A DNA stretch of 18,206 nt, taken from an uncultured Solimonas sp. (GTDB lineage Bacteria > Pseudomonadota > Gammaproteobacteria > Nevskiales > Nevskiaceae). The stretch's first letter is position 1. The number at the start of each line of letters is the position of its first letter. Positions 15,629 through 18,206 of this stretch are shown one piece after another. The DNA lies in NCBI GenBank assembly GCA_946478985.1, contig CAMLDZ010000059.1, positions 1 through 18,206 of the forward strand, in the 5' to 3' direction. Below the pieces are notes generated by a model. That model saw nothing but the letters and a program-made list of their open reading frames with translations, was not told where the DNA came from and ran no database searches. The position numbers were made by a program, and so were the translations under genes.

Positions 15629-15634
15629 TACAAT
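15629..15634 (+). promoter_or_regulatory. Candidate -10 box at the DUF2007 gene
   Basis: TACAAT ends five bases before the GTG start codon, so RNA would begin at or next to that codon, suggesting a leaderless message. The same hexamer is used before pduO. No -35 match was seen. Confidence 0.35.
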
Positions 15635-15639
15635 GCGTC

Positions 15640-15948
15640 GTGCACACCATCTACACCGCCGCCGATCCACTGGAAGCCGAGATCCTGCGCAGCTATCTCG
15701 CCGCACATGGCATCGCCGCACAGATCCTCGGCGCCGGCCTGTGGAGCGGCCGCGGCGAACTGCCGATCGACGGGCCGCGGCTGGCGGTCGAGGACGCCGG
15801 GCGCGTCGACCCGGCACGCGAGCTGTTGCGCCGCTACGAGCATCGCCGCCACGCCCATGCGAACTGGCGCTGCCGTTGCGGCGAGGAATCGCCGATCCAC
15901 TTCGAGCTGTGCTGGTCCTGTGCCGCAGAGCGGCCCTGCTCAGGCTGA
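15640..15948 (+). CDS. DUF2007 domain protein with C-terminal zinc ribbon
   Basis: The 102-residue protein opens MHTIYTAADPLEAEILRSYLAAHGI, the standard DUF2007 (putative signal-transducing protein, PII-like fold) pattern. It continues with a variable loop and the LAVEDAGRVDPARELLRRYE helix. After residue 76 comes WRCRCGEESPIHFELCWSCAAE, a small zinc ribbon with C78, C80, C91 and C94. The first pair is spaced C-x-C instead of C-x-x-C. The start is a GTG at 15640, since the nearby ATG at 15633 is out of frame. There is no Shine-Dalgarno. The last nine bases overlap the convergent oxidase subunit IV gene. The protein is likely cytosolic; its ligand or partner is not known. Confidence 0.8.
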   Translation: MHTIYTAADPLEAEILRSYLAAHGIAAQILGAGLWSGRGELPIDGPRLAVEDAGRVDPARELLRRYEHRRHAHANWRCRCGEESPIHFELCWSCAAERPCSG

Positions 15949-16221
15949 AGCGCTCCAGAACATCGCCAGCAACGCCACGAGCACCAGCGCGACCCAGGCC
16001 TCCAGCGCCAGCCACAGCGGCAGCGGCGCGCTGCGCACTTCCATGAAGTCGAGGATGACGAAGCGGACCTTGATCGCCGCCATCAGCAGGATCCCGGCGG
16101 TGGCGTGGCGCGGGGCAAGCGTGCTCGCTCCGCCGCCGAGCCACCACGAAACCGCTGTCGCCAGCATCAGCAGCAGCCAGATCGTCGTCGCCGAGAAGCC
16201 CCGCAGGCGCAGCACGGTCAC
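15940..16221 (-). CDS. NorF-like cytochrome c oxidase subunit IV family protein
   Basis: The 93-residue inner-membrane protein has three helices (about 10-30, 40-60, 66-90). The second contains AAIKVRFVILDFMEVRSAPL, which is the signature of the prokaryotic subunit IV/NorF group (a Lys inside the helix followed by a Phe/Met-Glu turn). In NO reductase operons, NorF is an accessory protein that helps with maturation or activity and has no redox centre. The GTG at 16221 is six bases past the stop of the NorE-like gene and has AGG upstream. It is the last gene of a three-gene operon, and no catalytic subunit is nearby. Confidence 0.8.
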   Translation of the reverse strand: MTVLRLRGFSATTIWLLLMLATAVSWWLGGGASTLAPRHATAGILLMAAIKVRFVILDFMEVRSAPLPLWLALEAWVALVLVALLAMFWSASA

Positions 16222-16227
16222 TGCTGC

Positions 16228-16833
16228 CTACTTCATCAGGTACAGCAGCGGGAACAGCACGATCCACAAGGCATCGACCATGTGCCAGTACGTCGCGCCG
16301 CATTCGATCAGGTTCACGTGCCGGGCGTTCAGGGGCCGCACGCGTACCCCGTGCCAGAGAAACACCAGCACGCCAAGGCCGATCAGCACGTGCACGAAGT
16401 GCAGGCCGGTCAGCACGAAGTAGTACATGTAGAAGTCGTTGCGGGTCAGCGTGAGGCCCGCGGCGACCTTCTCGGCGTACTCGGCCAGCTTGAGCACGGC
16501 GAAAGCCAGGCCACACAAGCCGGCGAGCGCGAACAGCAGCGGCAGATGCCGCGACGCCCCGGCGCGGGCGCGCCGCACCGCCAGCACCACGAACCAGGAA
16601 CTGCTGAGCAGCAGGAGCGTGTTGACGACGCCGTAGGCCTGATTGAGCGTCTGCTGGCCGGCGTGGAAGGTCGGCAGATCGTCGGCGCGGTAGTAGGCGA
16701 AGACGACGAAGAACAGCGCGAACATGAACATGTCGCCGAGGATGAACACCCAGACGCCAGGCTCGCCGGGCAGATGCAGCGCCGCCCGCGGGGCCGCGGG
16801 CGGCGCCGCCACGACCGGCTCCGGCATCGACAT
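16228..16833 (-). CDS. NorE-like cytochrome c oxidase subunit III family protein
   Basis: The 201-residue protein has a Pro/Ala-rich cytosolic N-terminus and then five helices (about 27-48, 66-86, 96-115, 135-160, 178-198). PGEPGVWVFILGDMFMFALFF is the NorE-type opening (five-helix subunit III). LKLAEYAEK, LTGLHFVHVLIG and YWHMVDALWIVLFPLLYL are conserved in subunit III proteins. Subunit III has no metal centre and supports proton uptake or stability of subunit I. The ATG at 16833 comes one base after the stop of the preceding gene, so it is translationally coupled; an ATG at 16827 is also possible. A frame start at 16848 (TTG) is unlikely. No norB, norC or coxA-type gene is present. Confidence 0.85.
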   Translation of the reverse strand: MSMPEPVVAAPPAAPRAALHLPGEPGVWVFILGDMFMFALFFVVFAYYRADDLPTFHAGQQTLNQAYGVVNTLLLLSSSWFVVLAVRRARAGASRHLPLLFALAGLCGLAFAVLKLAEYAEKVAAGLTLTRNDFYMYYFVLTGLHFVHVLIGLGVLVFLWHGVRVRPLNARHVNLIECGATYWHMVDALWIVLFPLLYLMK

Positions 16834-16834
16834 C

Positions 16835-17545
16835 TCAGGCGCCCGCAAGCTCTGCGGACAGCGCCTGCGGCACCTCGGCGCGGATCGCCTTCAGTAGCAG
16901 AAAGAGCATCACGAAGATCCACACCGAGAACAGCGTCAGTGGAATCCACAGCCCGATCAGCCCGGTCCACGCGAACGGACCGCGCTTGAAGTAGACGATC
17001 AGCACCGCCGGGATGAACGAGATGCTCACCCAGATGTTGAAGTAGGCGGCCCAGCGCGGAAACACGGGCTGGGGGGCGCGGTCACCGAGAATGGCCAGAG
17101 CCAGCGCCAGATTTTGCGCAACGAAGGGCGCGAAGGTGATCGTGAACAGGATCCAGCCCAGGTCGTTGAGCAGCAGGATCAACTGCGGATCGCGCTCGGG
17201 GCGGAACGAGGCGGTGAGCCAGATCATCACCGGGAGCAGGAAGATCAGCATGCCGGCGGTACCGGCCCAGCCCTGGATCTGCACGAGGATCGGCGGCACC
17301 GCGCGAATCCGCCGCATCTGCGCGCAGATCACCGCCACCCAGGGGATGTACAGCGTGCAGCTGGCCATCGCGATCAGCAGGCCGGCGCGGATCGCGCCGG
17401 TGTTGCCGGCGTAGAACTGCGCGATCTGCTCGGCGCTGGCCGTCGCCGGCGGCGGAGGAAACAGGCCGGCGATCAGGCACCAGCCGGCAATGAAGAGCAC
17501 GTCGAATGCGCCGCCACACCACGCGCAGAACCGTTGATACTTCAT
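16835..17545 (-). CDS. Six-helix membrane protein of unknown function, first gene of the NorE/NorF-like operon
   Basis: The 236-residue protein starts at the ATG at 17545, with AGGAG five bases upstream. It has about six membrane helices (13-30, 52-74, 92-110, 128-152, 165-186, 194-219). Noticeable motifs are MKYQRFCAWCG, GLFPPPP with AEQIAQFY (a periplasmic-looking helix), SFRPERDPQLILLLNDLGW, VFPRWAAYFN and FKRGPFAWTGLIGLWIPL. There is not a single histidine, so bis-His haem binding or a haem-copper site is excluded; C7 and C10 form a CxxC near the N-terminus. I do not recognise the family, though similar proteins appear, from memory, in other bacteria. The tight operon suggests it forms a complex with the two subunit-like proteins. 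Confidence 0.8.
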   Translation of the reverse strand: MKYQRFCAWCGGAFDVLFIAGWCLIAGLFPPPPATASAEQIAQFYAGNTGAIRAGLLIAMASCTLYIPWVAVICAQMRRIRAVPPILVQIQGWAGTAGMLIFLLPVMIWLTASFRPERDPQLILLLNDLGWILFTITFAPFVAQNLALALAILGDRAPQPVFPRWAAYFNIWVSISFIPAVLIVYFKRGPFAWTGLIGLWIPLTLFSVWIFVMLFLLLKAIRAEVPQALSAELAGA

Positions 17546-17587
17546 GCGCTCTCCTGCCAATGGGCCACGGCGTCATCGCACCGCTTT

Positions 17588-17647
17588 GTGCCAAGCTGCA
17601 CGGACCTTATCGGCGCCCCGCAGCCGTCACAATGTCCTGCCGGGACA
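17588..17647. promoter_or_regulatory. Two small inverted repeats between the membrane operon and trmL
   Basis: The 160-base divergent region has GTGC-N6-GCAC (17588-17601) and TGTCC-N5-GGACA (17633-17647). Either could be an operator for the divergent genes. Neither matches an FNR/DNR (TTGAT-N4-ATCAA) or NsrR site. Short arms like these can occur by chance. Confidence 0.2.
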
Positions 17648-17705
17648 CCGGCATGCCAAACGCGCCGAAGTTCGCCCGCAGTCTCTGCATGACACGCTTG
17701 AAACG

Positions 17706-18206
17706 ATGATCGAAATCGCGCTGTACGAGCCGGAGATTCCGCCCAACACCGGCAACGTGATCCGCCTCTGCGCCAACACCGGCGCGCGCCTGCACCTGAT
17801 CCAGCCGCTGGGCTTCCGCATGGACGATGCCTCGCTGCGCCGCGCCGGGCTGGACTATCACGAGTACGCCCGCGTCGAGCAGCATGCGTCACTGGACGCC
17901 TTGCGCGCGGCGCGGCCACAGGCGCGCTGGCTGGCGTTTACCACGCGCGGCACGCAGCGTTTCGATCAATGTGTCTATCAGCCCGGCGACATCCTGCTGT
18001 TCGGCCCTGAGTCGCGCGGCCTGCCGGCGGCGGTGCTGGACACGCTTGCGCCATCGCAGCGCCTGTATTTGCCGATGCAGCCCGGCAACCGCAGCCTCAA
18101 CCTGTCAAACGCGGTTGCGGTAGCGGCGTTCGAAGTGTGGCGGCAGCAGGCGTACCGCGGCGCCGCCGTGCCGGCTACGGCGCTTGCTGCGGACCAGCCG
18201 TCTTAG
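17706..18206 (+). CDS. trmL: tRNA (cytidine(34)-2'-O)-methyltransferase
   Basis: TrmL methylates the 2'-OH of the wobble base 34 in tRNA-Leu using S-adenosylmethionine. The protein has 166 residues and the SPOUT knot. The N-terminal motif is IPPNTGNVIRLCANTG (11-26), followed by LLFGPESRGLP (97-107) and the knot motif LPMQPGNRSLNLSNAVAVAAFEVWRQ (122-147). The tail (148-166) is Ala-rich. The ATG at 17706 gives the conserved MIEIALYEPEIPPNTGN start. The frame runs open to 17544, but nothing there looks like TrmL. No good Shine-Dalgarno is seen. The stop TAG is the last three bases of the window, so the gene is complete. It is divergent from the membrane operon. Confidence 0.96.
   Translation: MIEIALYEPEIPPNTGNVIRLCANTGARLHLIQPLGFRMDDASLRRAGLDYHEYARVEQHASLDALRAARPQARWLAFTTRGTQRFDQCVYQPGDILLFGPESRGLPAAVLDTLAPSQRLYLPMQPGNRSLNLSNAVAVAAFEVWRQQAYRGAAVPATALAADQPS

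Overview
The window is GC-rich chromosomal DNA, densely packed with core genes. It looks like a gammaproteobacterium. The order argC - erpA - anmK - M23 endopeptidase - tyrS followed by an rRNA operon promoter matches, as I recall it, the order seen in Pseudomonas and relatives, and RppH/HAD and Bfr/Bfd neighbours are also gammaproteobacterial. The high GC, the AmpD-AmpE pair and the NorE/NorF-like cluster would fit a Nevskiales/Xanthomonadales-type organism, but that placement is inference. I see no phage, insertion sequence, CRISPR array or tRNA gene.

Layout, left to right. (1) Bases 1-4497: a minus-strand rRNA-type promoter fires out of the left edge, behind tyrS (-). Divergent from tyrS is a plus-strand pair, a membrane-anchored M23 endopeptidase and anmK, which makes and recycles murein. 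Convergent to them is erpA (-), an Fe-S carrier. (2) 4498-7852: a 318-base stretch without a convincing gene, then argC (-) with a repeat-built hairpin leader, hemJ (+), bacterioferritin bfr (-), bacterioferritin-associated ferredoxin bfd (-) with a Fur-like site on its promoter, and rppH (-). This block joins haem synthesis, iron storage and iron release. (3) 7853-10867: a HAD-IB phosphatase (+) and an IMPase-family HisN-like phosphatase (-) converge, both plausible histidinol-phosphatases. Then come a PduO-type cobalamin adenosyltransferase (+) and a BtuF-like cobalamin-binding protein (-) whose ends overlap by 20 bases.

(4) 10867-15202: ampD-ampE-btuF form one tightly coupled minus-strand operon (4-base and 1-base overlaps). 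Divergent from ampD is a large exported two-domain M16 metallopeptidase that ends at a strong terminator. (5) 15227-18206: a 98-residue exported protein of unknown function (-), a DUF2007 plus zinc-ribbon protein (+), a compact three-gene minus-strand operon (six-helix membrane protein without any histidine, NorE-like oxidase subunit III, NorF-like subunit IV), and trmL (+), whose stop codon is the last three bases of the window.

The best candidate for something undescribed is the three-gene membrane operon at 15940-17545. It carries accessory subunits of the haem-copper oxidase/NO reductase type with no catalytic subunit nearby and an unrecognised third membrane protein. The argC leader with mutually exclusive hairpins and the Fur-like bfd promoter are the most specific regulatory observations. 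All calls rest on reading the sequence; no database search was run.
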